From Bin5 sp965218625 (GTDB taxonomy: Bacteria; Chloroflexota; Anaerolineae; Caldilineales; Caldilineaceae): DNA of 64,000 nt. The translations under genes were made by a program, and so were the position numbers. Every line of letters begins with the position of its first letter. The stretch's first letter is position 1. Under the pieces are notes generated by a model, which made no database searches, was not told the origin of the DNA, and saw nothing but the letters and a program-made list of their open reading frames with translations. The stretch is from NCBI GenBank assembly GCA_965218625.1, contig CBDCLG010000003.1, forward strand, positions 62,001-126,000, in the 5' to 3' direction. Positions 18,111 through 25,820 of this stretch are shown one piece after another.

Positions 18111-18761
18111 ATGTCCAATACGCTCGTGACCATCTCCGCACCGCGCAGTCCGGCTGCGGAAGCCTACCAGAGTTTGCGCACCAATATCGAGTTTTCGGCC
18201 CTCGACAGACCACTCCGTTCTCTTCTCGTTACCAGCCCCGATGCCGAAACCAGGACAAGTGAAGCCCTGGCAAATCTGGCCGTTGTCATGGCGGAGGCCG
18301 GAGACAGGGTAATCGTCGTTGACGGCGACCTGCGCATGCCGCAGCAACATGAAATCTTCCAGGTCAGCAGCGATTCCGGGCTGTCAGACTGGCTGCTTGG
18401 CGGAGGGGAACCTCCGCTGACGCCGACGAGCGTCTCCCGGCTCAGGCTTCTCGCGGCCGGACCGCTTCCGCCGAATCCCGTCGCCCTTCTCAGTTACAAC
18501 CGGCTTGCCGAGCTGTTGACCGCCCTCACAAGCGAGGCTGACTACGTTCTGGTTGATGCCCCTCCGGTCCTGGCTGTCACCGATGCAGCACTCTGGGCCA
18601 GCCAGGTGGACGGCGCGCTTCTGGCCTTCTCAGCCGGGCGCACCAAGAGGGAGCACGCCCAGCGTGCCAAGGAAGTGCTGGAAAGAGTACGCGCCAACAT
18701 TGTCGGCGCCGTGCTGCTGGAGGCCGAGACCGCGACGGTTGGCGGAGAGTACGGGCAGTAA
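18111..18761 (+). CDS. CpsD/CapB-type BY-kinase homologue with degenerate P-loop
   Basis: The 216-residue protein aligns with the cytoplasmic partner of Wzz proteins: SPAAEAYQSLRTNIEFS at the N-terminus, Walker A' VIVVDGDLRMPQQHEIF, LSDWLLGG, and the Walker B / DAPP motif YVLVDAPPVLAVTDA. The Walker A position, normally GEGKST, reads ETRTSE, so the phosphate-binding lysine is replaced by threonine. The usual C-terminal tyrosine cluster is also nearly absent (only EYGQ at the end). It may regulate or scaffold polysaccharide assembly without kinase activity, or the P-loop region may contain compensating sequence errors. Confidence 0.8.
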   Translation: MSNTLVTISAPRSPAAEAYQSLRTNIEFSALDRPLRSLLVTSPDAETRTSEALANLAVVMAEAGDRVIVVDGDLRMPQQHEIFQVSSDSGLSDWLLGGGEPPLTPTSVSRLRLLAAGPLPPNPVALLSYNRLAELLTALTSEADYVLVDAPPVLAVTDAALWASQVDGALLAFSAGRTKREHAQRAKEVLERVRANIVGAVLLEAETATVGGEYGQ

Positions 18762-18904
18762 TTGGACCGAATCGAAGGCGCCTGCATTCCATTTGTGCCG
18801 CCGAGTCAGACGACAGGGATCGATGTTGCAGCGGGAGGGGACGACGTCTCAATTTCTGATTTCATGCCTGTAAAGGCAGTCGCACTTGGTTTCGGAGATC
18901 TTTG

Positions 18905-19792
18905 GTGAAAGGGATACTCCTGGCTGGCGGCCACGGAACGCGCCTGTATCCGCTGACGACCAGTCTGAGCAAGCAAATTCTGCCTGTATACGACAAACCG
19001 ATGATCTACTACCCGCTTTCGATGCTGATGCTGGCGGGAATTCGGGACATCCTGGTCGTCAGTACACCGACTGCGCTGCCCCTCTACCGAGAGCTCTTGC
19101 GGGATGGCGCACAGTGGGGGGTACGGTTCGCCTACGTCGAGCAGCAGAGGCCGCGCGGCATTGCCGATGCTTTCGTTGTAGGCAGAGATTTCGTCGGCGA
19201 TTCGAGCGTTTGCCTCGCCTTGGGCGACAACATCTTCTATGGTCACGGGTTGCCGGAAAAACTGCAGGCCGCCGCGGCCATCGAGAAAGGCGCGTGCATA
19301 TTCGCCTATCCCGTTTCCGATCCCAGCCGGTACGGCGTGGTGGAATTCGATGCCGCCGGAAAGGCGTTGAGTATCGAGGAAAAGCCCGCCTGTCCGCGGT
19401 CCAACTTTGCCGTGCCCGGTGTCTATTTCTATGACAACAGGGTGGTGGAAGTCGCCCCAGAGCTCGAACCGTCCGCACGCGGCGAAATCGAGATTACCGA
19501 CATCAATAATTTCTATCTGGAACGCGGCGAGCTGCAGGTCGAAACGCTTGGCCGGGGATTCGCCTGGCTGGACGCCGGTACACACGAATCCTTACTCCAG
19601 GCGGCCAACTTTGTTCACGCCTTACAGGAAAGGCAGGGAATGATGATCTCATGCCCGGAAGAGATCGCATTGAGGAAGGGCTTTATCAGCCGGGACCAAT
19701 TTCGCGCCCTTGCAGAGGCGCTTCAGACGAATCGCTACGGCAAATATCTTATGCAACTGCTTCGAGAGGAGTTCAGGGAGGCGCCGGAGTAA
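18905..19792 (+). CDS. rmlA: Glucose-1-phosphate thymidylyltransferase
   Basis: RmlA joins dTTP and glucose-1-phosphate to form dTDP-glucose, the first step to dTDP-rhamnose and related sugars. The product (about 295 residues) has the nucleotide-binding loop LAGGHGTRLYPLT, the catalytic-aspartate motif LGDNIFYG and the IEEKP and WLDAGTHESLLQA signatures. It could start at TTG 18902 or GTG 18905; GGAG just upstream serves both, and the GTG gives the usual VKGILLAGG start. Its stop overlaps the next ATG by one base. Confidence 0.95.
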   Translation: MKGILLAGGHGTRLYPLTTSLSKQILPVYDKPMIYYPLSMLMLAGIRDILVVSTPTALPLYRELLRDGAQWGVRFAYVEQQRPRGIADAFVVGRDFVGDSSVCLALGDNIFYGHGLPEKLQAAAAIEKGACIFAYPVSDPSRYGVVEFDAAGKALSIEEKPACPRSNFAVPGVYFYDNRVVEVAPELEPSARGEIEITDINNFYLERGELQVETLGRGFAWLDAGTHESLLQAANFVHALQERQGMMISCPEEIALRKGFISRDQFRALAEALQTNRYGKYLMQLLREEFREAPE

Positions 19793-20610
19793 TGGGGAAC
19801 GGAAAGACGGGGGACCGGCCGCGCAACCTCAGCAGGAAGCCGCGTAGTAGCCTCATTCGCAGCGTGCCTGCCCTGGCGGCCCAGATCCGCCAGATCGACC
19901 GCTGCCCACTGCCCGCTTCCTCTACACAGGTCTTCTCAACGCGCACACTGGCGCCGGCCTATCTTGTCCAGAATCATACCGGCGCCAAGGAATCCAAGAC
20001 AGCAGTGACGACTGTGTCCCAAGTCGCGGATCGATTGCGCCGCATGGCGAAGGCTTACGGCGAATGGAAAGAGTTTGACATTTCGGCCTTCTTCGATCTC
20101 TGGCCCGAACATGCCCGCCGTCTCATCGCGCTGGAGGAGCGGGTAAGCACTGTGAATGTTACCTTCTATGCCGATATGCTGCTTCCTTCGTTTCAGCGCG
20201 TCGAGCAATACTGGGCGCAAGAGTTTTTCCCCGCCTATCAATCGGCGCAATCTTTCGCGCGCGGAGCGGAACATTGCTCGAGCTTCACTGCGCACTTCCT
20301 GGAGTTTGAACAGCCGAAAATGTGCGCTTACCTGGACAAGCTAGTCGCTATCGTGTCCGACGCACGGCGCGAGTTGTGGAATGACATCGGCTTCCTGGGC
20401 TCGACCGCGGGGGGCGATGAGAAGGCGCGCTGGCAGTGGGCCTGGCGCATGCCCCCGCCGCCGGGACTGGACGAGCGGCTCTTGCCCCTGCTGCGCCAAT
20501 TGCCGACCCTGACGCTGGGCGTCGAGTTCCCCTTGCCGGCCTACCGTCAACCGGACCGCGTGCGTCGTCTGCGGCGTACGTGGGAAAGCGCCAGCTGGCG
20601 AGAGAGATAG
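19792..20610 (+). CDS. Unknown protein between rmlA and rmlB
   Basis: I do not recognise this 272-residue protein. It begins at an ATG overlapping the rmlA stop, so it is translationally coupled. The N-terminal 60 residues are basic and proline/serine-rich; the middle is predicted helical, with aromatic-rich stretches (AYGEWKEFDISAFFDLWPEH, YWAQEFFPAYQSAQSF); the end is arginine-rich (RQPDRVRRLRRTWESASWRE). No membrane segment, signal peptide or catalytic motif is evident. Its place inside the nucleotide-sugar genes suggests a role in polysaccharide synthesis, but that is inference. Confidence 0.65.
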   Translation: MGNGKTGDRPRNLSRKPRSSLIRSVPALAAQIRQIDRCPLPASSTQVFSTRTLAPAYLVQNHTGAKESKTAVTTVSQVADRLRRMAKAYGEWKEFDISAFFDLWPEHARRLIALEERVSTVNVTFYADMLLPSFQRVEQYWAQEFFPAYQSAQSFARGAEHCSSFTAHFLEFEQPKMCAYLDKLVAIVSDARRELWNDIGFLGSTAGGDEKARWQWAWRMPPPPGLDERLLPLLRQLPTLTLGVEFPLPAYRQPDRVRRLRRTWESASWRER

Positions 20611-20639
20611 CGCATGGGGCGCACGAGACGGGTCCTCTG

Positions 20640-21677
20640 ATGGAAAACATCCTGGTAACCGGCGGCGCCGGCTTCATCGGCTGTAACTTTGTACGCTTCC
20701 TTTTGCGTAACAAGCCGGGGGTGCAAGTTACGGTTTACGACAAGCTGACCTATGCCGGTCGCCTCGAAAACCTGGCCGAGGTCGAAAGCCGCTTCGGCGC
20801 CCGCTACGCATTTGTGCACGGCGACATCTGCGATGCCTCGAAGGTGGAAGAAACCGTCGCCCGGTTTGACATCGATACAATCGTAAATTTCGCCGCCGAA
20901 ACCCACGTGGACCGGTCGATACTCGATCCTGACTCCTTTGTCCGCACCGACGTCTTCGGGACCTACGTCCTGCTCGAGGCGGCGCGCAAGCGCGGAAACC
21001 TTCGCTTCCACCAGGTCAGCACTGACGAAGTGTACGGACATATCGAAGGGAACCGCCGCTCGGGCGAGGGCGATCCCCTGGCGCCCCGCAGCCCCTATTC
21101 CGCCAGCAAAGCCAGCGCGGACCTTTTCGTCAACGCCTACTGCGTCACATACGGTCTGCCGGTTACGATCAGCCGCGGCGCCAACAACGTCGGTCCTTAC
21201 CAGTACCCCGAAAAGGTCGTCCCTCTCTTTATCACGAACGCGCTCAGCTCCCTTCCGTTGCCCGTCTATGGTGACGGCCAGCAGATGCGTGATTACCAGT
21301 ACGTTTTTGACCACTGCTCGGCGATACTTCTGATCCTGCAAGAAGGCGGTTTCGGCGAAGCCTACAACGTCGGCACCGGCCGCGAAATGACCAATTTGGG
21401 CATGGTGGAGATTCTGCTCGACGAGCTGAATGCGCCCCGCAGCCTCATTCAACACGTGGAAGACCGCGAAGGACACGACCGCCGCTACAGTCTGGACGTG
21501 GGCAAAGTGATGGCCCTGGGTTGGGAACCGGAACACGACCCGGAAGAGGCCATTCGGGCGACAGTCCGCTGGTACAGGGACAATGAGTCGTGGTGGAGAC
21601 CGATTCGCAGCGGTGAGTTCCAGGAATACTACGATCGGGTATATGGGAACCGCAAGACGCTCGAAATCGACAGATGA
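20640..21677 (+). CDS. rmlB: dTDP-glucose 4,6-dehydratase
   Basis: RmlB oxidises and dehydrates dTDP-glucose to dTDP-4-keto-6-deoxyglucose with bound NAD. The 345-residue protein has the Rossmann loop GGAGFIG, the catalytic Thr-Asp-Glu in VSTDEVYG, the Tyr-x3-Lys pair in YSASKASAD, and SRGANNVGPYQYPEKVVP. ATG 20640 matches the family start. rmlC and rmlD, needed for rhamnose, are not in this window, so the final sugar is undetermined. The stop overlaps the start of the next gene (ATGA). Confidence 0.95.
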   Translation: MENILVTGGAGFIGCNFVRFLLRNKPGVQVTVYDKLTYAGRLENLAEVESRFGARYAFVHGDICDASKVEETVARFDIDTIVNFAAETHVDRSILDPDSFVRTDVFGTYVLLEAARKRGNLRFHQVSTDEVYGHIEGNRRSGEGDPLAPRSPYSASKASADLFVNAYCVTYGLPVTISRGANNVGPYQYPEKVVPLFITNALSSLPLPVYGDGQQMRDYQYVFDHCSAILLILQEGGFGEAYNVGTGREMTNLGMVEILLDELNAPRSLIQHVEDREGHDRRYSLDVGKVMALGWEPEHDPEEAIRATVRWYRDNESWWRPIRSGEFQEYYDRVYGNRKTLEIDR

Positions 21678-22582
21678 ATCCCTCTTCGATCCGCCCGGCC
21701 CAATCGGAAGACCTGCCGGAGATGCGCCGTCTGCTTGACGGCGGCTCGCGCTCGTTCGCAAATGTAGGCGCCGAAGACCTGCCCGGTCTGCTTCAAGGGA
21801 GCTCCGGGGCAGCCGTCCAGGTTGATGCGCGCAAGATATCGGGCTTCGTGGTCCTGCAACAAGAAGATTTCGCCGATGAACATTCCACCGACGCCCCTGC
21901 CAGGGTGTCCCTGCTGGCAACAGCCACGAAGTTTCCGGGGGCCAAGGCCCGCGAGCAGTTCTCGGCGCTCTTCGAGTGTGCCGGGCGGACGCTGCCAGCC
22001 CGGCCGGCCGGTCAGCTGTTCTACGCTTTGACCGACCAGAATTGGCTGCAAGCCAGCTTGAGTGAAGCCGGTTTTGCGCACTGCGACTCGATTCGCTTCT
22101 ACGAAAGAAAAGGACCGGTCCCGCAGCCGCAACACCGGCCGGCCCGTCTGCTCCCAGCGGATCGTTCCGACTTTCCGCACCTTGCGCGCGTGGATGCAGC
22201 CGCATTCGAACCGCTCTGGCGCATGGGCGTTGCCGAATTGGCCCACCTGTACGAAGAATGTCGCGTTGAGGTCGCAGTCCGGGATGGCAAAAGGGTGGGA
22301 TACGCTGCGCTGAACCTGTACACGGATGGGGACAGGCGCGACGAGAAATCCGCTCAGCTCGTGAGGCTTGCTGTCCACCCGCATGCGCAGCATCTCGGCA
22401 TTGGCAGACAGCTGCTGGTTTCAAGCCTTTGTCATGCCAGCTCGCTGGGCATTTACCGCGTTCTGCTCAATACGCAGGAGAGCAACCGTCACTCCCAGAG
22501 GCTCTATGAGTCGGTGCAATTCCGCAAGCGCGGCCGGGCAGTTCCGGTGTATGTCAAGAGGGATTGCATTCGCCGGGACTAG
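21674..22582 (+). CDS. GNAT-family N-acetyltransferase
   Basis: A 302-residue protein with a GNAT domain at its C-terminus: the acetyl-CoA-binding motif A reads VRLAVHPHAQHLGIGRQLL, followed by LNTQESNRHSQRLYESVQF. The N-terminal half (about 1-150) resembles a decayed second GNAT fold (IRPAQSEDLPEMRRLL). It is coupled to rmlB by an ATGA overlap, so acetylation of an amino-sugar or of a polysaccharide intermediate is possible, but the substrate cannot be told. Confidence 0.78.
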   Translation: MNPSSIRPAQSEDLPEMRRLLDGGSRSFANVGAEDLPGLLQGSSGAAVQVDARKISGFVVLQQEDFADEHSTDAPARVSLLATATKFPGAKAREQFSALFECAGRTLPARPAGQLFYALTDQNWLQASLSEAGFAHCDSIRFYERKGPVPQPQHRPARLLPADRSDFPHLARVDAAAFEPLWRMGVAELAHLYEECRVEVAVRDGKRVGYAALNLYTDGDRRDEKSAQLVRLAVHPHAQHLGIGRQLLVSSLCHASSLGIYRVLLNTQESNRHSQRLYESVQFRKRGRAVPVYVKRDCIRRD

Positions 22583-22734
22583 CGCCATATTCCGCGCCGG
22601 TACACGGTTCGACAACCTGCCAGGCCAGATGAATTCCCGGTCAGCATTCGCACATTTCCCCGATAAGAGTTAGCCAGCACGCCACCATCGTTTCACGGTC
22701 ATCAGGAAGACCAGCGGCAAGAACGGACAACTCC

Positions 22735-23826
22735 ATGCTGACAAGGCGTCGTGCCGAACCAAACAGGAGAGGGATCGCGGCGCAGTCGGCTGCTGAGCGG
22801 AAGATCTACCGTCATCTCCTTATCACGACGGCGCTCTATTTGTCGCTGCTGGCGCTGGGCTCCACCGGGTACCTGCTGCTCGAGGGCTGGCCCTGGACCG
22901 ACAGCCTGTACATGACGGTAATCACAGTCAGTACCGTTGGATTCGGTGAGATCCGACCGCTCTCGGCGGTCGGGCGCGTCTTTACCGGCTTCATGATCAT
23001 CATGGGAGTCACAATCACGGCCTACACGTTGAGCACCGTCATTGACTTCATCGTGGCCGGAGAGTTTCGCAACCTCTTGTGGAGAAGGCGCATGCAAAAT
23101 CGAATTGGAAAGCTGACAGGCCACTTCATCGTCTGCGCATTCGGAAGAGTCGGAGAACAGGTGGTCAACGAACTCCTCGTGAACAACGTCCGGCTTGTTG
23201 TCGTCGAGACCCGTATCGGACTGGCGCCTGATATGGAGGACCTGGACGTCATCCTGGTCGAAGGAAACGCCACCGATGACGCGGTCCTGATTGAGGCGGG
23301 CATCGAGCGGGCGTCCGGGATCTGTTGCTGTCTGCCGAACGACTCCGATAACGTCTATGTGGCGCTTACGGCGCGTTCGCTCAACCCGGACCTGACCATC
23401 ATTTCGCGGGCCAATAGCCACGAGAGTGAACGGAAGCTTCAGATCGCCGGCGTCGATCATGTCATCAATCCCTACGTGACCAGCGGTCGACGCATGGCAC
23501 GCCAGTTGATCCATCCAAACATCCTGGAGTTCATGGACGTTGTCATGCACCGCGGCGTAGTGGACATTCTGATCGAGGATATCGGCTTGAGTGAACGCTC
23601 AACGCTGCGTGACAAGACCATCGACAGTACGGAGATCCGCCGCAGAATCGGCGCCAATATTCTCGCCGTGAGGCGGCCAGACGGCGAAATCTTCGTCAAT
23701 CCTTCGGTTGAATTCGCCCTGCGGAGCGGCGATACGCTTATCGCCCTGGGCACGCCGGAACAGCTCGACATGCTGGCCACCGAGGCAGATGACCAGCGGC
23801 GCACAAAAGAGCGATTGATCCCCTGA
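22735..23826 (+). CDS. Two-helix potassium channel with RCK (TrkA-N/TrkA-C) domain
   Basis: A 363-residue channel subunit. Two membrane helices (about residues 28-50 and 82-105) flank a pore loop with the selectivity filter TVGFGE. The cytoplasmic RCK domain follows (FIVCAFGRVGEQVVNELL, nucleotide-binding fold) with the acidic strand-end VVVETR, and a TrkA-C domain at the end (RRIGANILAVRRPDGE, FALRSGDTLIALGTPEQL). RCK channels of this type are gated by ligands such as Ca2+ or nucleotides. It stands alone; MITE copy C lies about 107 bases downstream. Confidence 0.92.
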   Translation: MLTRRRAEPNRRGIAAQSAAERKIYRHLLITTALYLSLLALGSTGYLLLEGWPWTDSLYMTVITVSTVGFGEIRPLSAVGRVFTGFMIIMGVTITAYTLSTVIDFIVAGEFRNLLWRRRMQNRIGKLTGHFIVCAFGRVGEQVVNELLVNNVRLVVVETRIGLAPDMEDLDVILVEGNATDDAVLIEAGIERASGICCCLPNDSDNVYVALTARSLNPDLTIISRANSHESERKLQIAGVDHVINPYVTSGRRMARQLIHPNILEFMDVVMHRGVVDILIEDIGLSERSTLRDKTIDSTEIRRRIGANILAVRRPDGEIFVNPSVEFALRSGDTLIALGTPEQLDMLATEADDQRRTKERLIP

Positions 23827-23933
23827 CCCGATCTGCGGCAGCCGCGGCCCCTGTGCCTCTGCCTGCATCGAAACATCAGAGATTGTCCATTTGAACAGAG
23901 ATTCCGAGAGAGCGATAGCCCTGCCGTCGGAGT

Positions 23934-24092
23934 CAGCGCGATTGCATCTATTTGGGCCAAGACCCGCGACACTACCTGATCCGAGCACAACTCCGAAGAA
24001 GCTGCCGAAAACAGCAAATCATCGTAGGGGCACCCCTTGTGGGTGCCCTTCGGTGGGATATTTCGACGTCCAGATAAAGATGCGAATGCCCC
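23934..24092 (+). mobile_element. MITE-like element, copy C (internally deleted)
   Basis: About 159 bp. The left end CAGCGCGATTGCATCTA and the right end (AGATGCGAATGCCCC) match the family termini with a few changes. It has only one hairpin module (GGGGCACCCCTTGTGGGTGCCC-like near 24027); the GAAAACGATTGACAATTGG block and second module of copies A and B are missing. Flanking sequences GCCGTCGGAGT (23923-23933) and GCCGTCTGGGT (24093-24103) match at 9 of 11 positions and look like an aged target duplication. Confidence 0.75.
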
Positions 24093-24112
24093 GCCGTCTG
24101 GGTGATGCGTCT

Positions 24113-24141
24113 TTGTCCACCCCGGGGCAAGGGGCTATAAT
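24113..24141 (+). promoter_or_regulatory. Sigma70-type promoter for recO
   Basis: TTGTCC at 24113-24118 and TATAAT at 24136-24141 are separated by 17 bases. It starts about 20 bases after the end of MITE copy C and leaves a leader of about 120 bases before recO. Confidence 0.6.
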
Positions 24142-24270
24142 CGGGTCGCAACAAAGTTCGCGGCGAGAACGGCCCAGCCATTCAAAGGCAGTTCCGCCCA
24201 GCCCCCGGACGATATAGCATGTTTCCCGCAGAAACCACGACAGTTCGGGCCCCAGGCCTGCGAGCCACTC

Positions 24271-25131
24271 ATGGCGGAGCGTAGCCACGCATACCGCACG
24301 AGGGCGGTAATCCTTCGGAGACGGAATTACGGCGACGCCGACCGGATCCTGACGGTCTACACACCTTCGTTTGGCAAACGCTTTCTCATTGCCAAAGGAG
24401 CGCGCAAGACCGCGAGCCGAAAGGCCGGCCACCTGGAGTTGTTCAACCACGCCAATCTCCTCGTTGCCCAGGCCCGCACGTGGGACATAATCACAGAGAG
24501 TGTAACGGTCGAGAGTTACCTGGGTCTTCGGGCCGACCTGGACAGCATCAGCCAGGCCGCCTACATTTGCGAGCTCGTCGACGCATTCGGCGGCGAAGAC
24601 GACGAAAACCGGCCGCTGTGGGATCTGCTCCTTTTTTCTCTGCGCGAACTCGATGCAAATACAGAAGACGGAGCACTGCTCTTGCGCTGGTTTGAATTGA
24701 AATTGCTTGTGCTGATGGGCTTTCAGCTTCAGCTGTTCGACTGCCTTGGCTGTGGGGAGGGGCTGCGAGCTGTGAAGAACTATCTACACCTGCAGGCCGG
24801 CGGCGTCTATTGCCCCGGATGCGGTCAGACCTTGAAAGGCGCCGAACCCATCGCGCCGCAGGTCCTCAAGATACTGCGCCACCTGACGCGTGTGGAGTGG
24901 CCGGAGGTCCGCCACGTGCGGCTGCGACAGGCCACGGCGCAAGCCGTCGAAGAGGTTCTGCACCGCTACCTGGTCTTCGTACTGGAGCGTCGACTGAAAT
25001 CAGCGGACTTCATACGCAGCCTGCGGCTCGCGCCGCAGGTCGGCGCCGCACCGCCAGCAAACGGTGGGCCAACCCCGGCCGGCCATGACGTCGACGAACA
25101 GTTGCACAGTCCTGGCGCAGGCGGCCAATAG
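24271..25131 (+). CDS. recO: DNA repair protein RecO
   Basis: RecO works with RecF and RecR to load RecA on gapped DNA. The 286-residue protein has the N-terminal OB-fold start (TRAVILRRRNYGDADRILTVYT), a helical middle, and a zinc-binding four-cysteine set (CLGCGEGL and YCPGCGQT). The C-terminal ~30 residues are proline/glycine-rich and poorly conserved. No other rec gene is adjacent. Confidence 0.93.
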   Translation: MAERSHAYRTRAVILRRRNYGDADRILTVYTPSFGKRFLIAKGARKTASRKAGHLELFNHANLLVAQARTWDIITESVTVESYLGLRADLDSISQAAYICELVDAFGGEDDENRPLWDLLLFSLRELDANTEDGALLLRWFELKLLVLMGFQLQLFDCLGCGEGLRAVKNYLHLQAGGVYCPGCGQTLKGAEPIAPQVLKILRHLTRVEWPEVRHVRLRQATAQAVEEVLHRYLVFVLERRLKSADFIRSLRLAPQVGAAPPANGGPTPAGHDVDEQLHSPGAGGQ

Positions 25132-25135
25132 GCTG

Positions 25136-25792
25136 ATGAAGCTAATTTACGCCGCACGCTTTGCCGGCGTTACGTTTCTAGCCGCCGGCATCTACTCGCT
25201 AGTCGTTCTGCTGCCTGGCTATAGGTTATTGGTCGAGGGGCAGCAGCAACAAAGCTGGCTTACCGCTGTCATGCCTCAGTTTACGCTCGGCGGTTGGATT
25301 TGGCTGCTCGCTGTCCTCGCGTGGATGACGCTGCTGGTAACCCTGATGTACAGCTACTCCCCCGCCTACAGGGTCAGCACCATCATGCAGTCAGGACTGA
25401 TTATCATCGCTGCCGTTTTCTTCATGCTCGGTGTCGTGGTGGAAATGAACACCTTGCAGATAACTGCCGCCTTGGATGAGAGCCAGTTCCCGGATGCGCA
25501 GATTCGCTATGGGAACAGTTCTGCGGCAAAAAACGCCTTGGCGGTGCTAAGGCCCGGGTTGCTGGTGGGTGGGGGCGTAAGCGCCTGGATAGGCATCGAT
25601 CTGGCGATGTTAAGAAAACTTCCAACACTCTGGCTGGCGCCCGAGATTTTCGCGGGCGTGGTATTGGCTACGGCGCCCTTCCTGGGCCTCTCGGTCTGGC
25701 AGCTCCTGGTCGCTCTGGCGGGTTTTGTTGTCTTTTGCCTGGTACTCGGCGCCAGGCGCACGCTACCTGAATCCTTTCCTCCCCTCGGTTAG
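25136..25792 (+). CDS. Multi-pass membrane protein of unknown function
   Basis: 218 residues from ATG 25136, five bases after the recO stop, so probably co-transcribed. It has about six hydrophobic segments, including FAGVTFLAAGIYSLVVLLPG, a segment near 60-85, IIIAAVFFMLGVVVEM, and two near the C-terminus, with a short external loop. I see no catalytic or transport motif and do not recognise the family. Confidence 0.65.
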   Translation: MKLIYAARFAGVTFLAAGIYSLVVLLPGYRLLVEGQQQQSWLTAVMPQFTLGGWIWLLAVLAWMTLLVTLMYSYSPAYRVSTIMQSGLIIIAAVFFMLGVVVEMNTLQITAALDESQFPDAQIRYGNSSAAKNALAVLRPGLLVGGGVSAWIGIDLAMLRKLPTLWLAPEIFAGVVLATAPFLGLSVWQLLVALAGFVVFCLVLGARRTLPESFPPLG

Positions 25793-25820
25793 CCCGGCGT
25801 GCGAGATGCCTGCCATCCAC

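Noticed and set aside
20547..22424. 625-residue open frame on the minus strand across rmlB and the GNAT gene
   Set aside because: It is a shadow of the GC-rich codon bias. rmlB and the GNAT on the plus strand have complete family motifs and ribosome sites; the antisense product has no recognisable domain.
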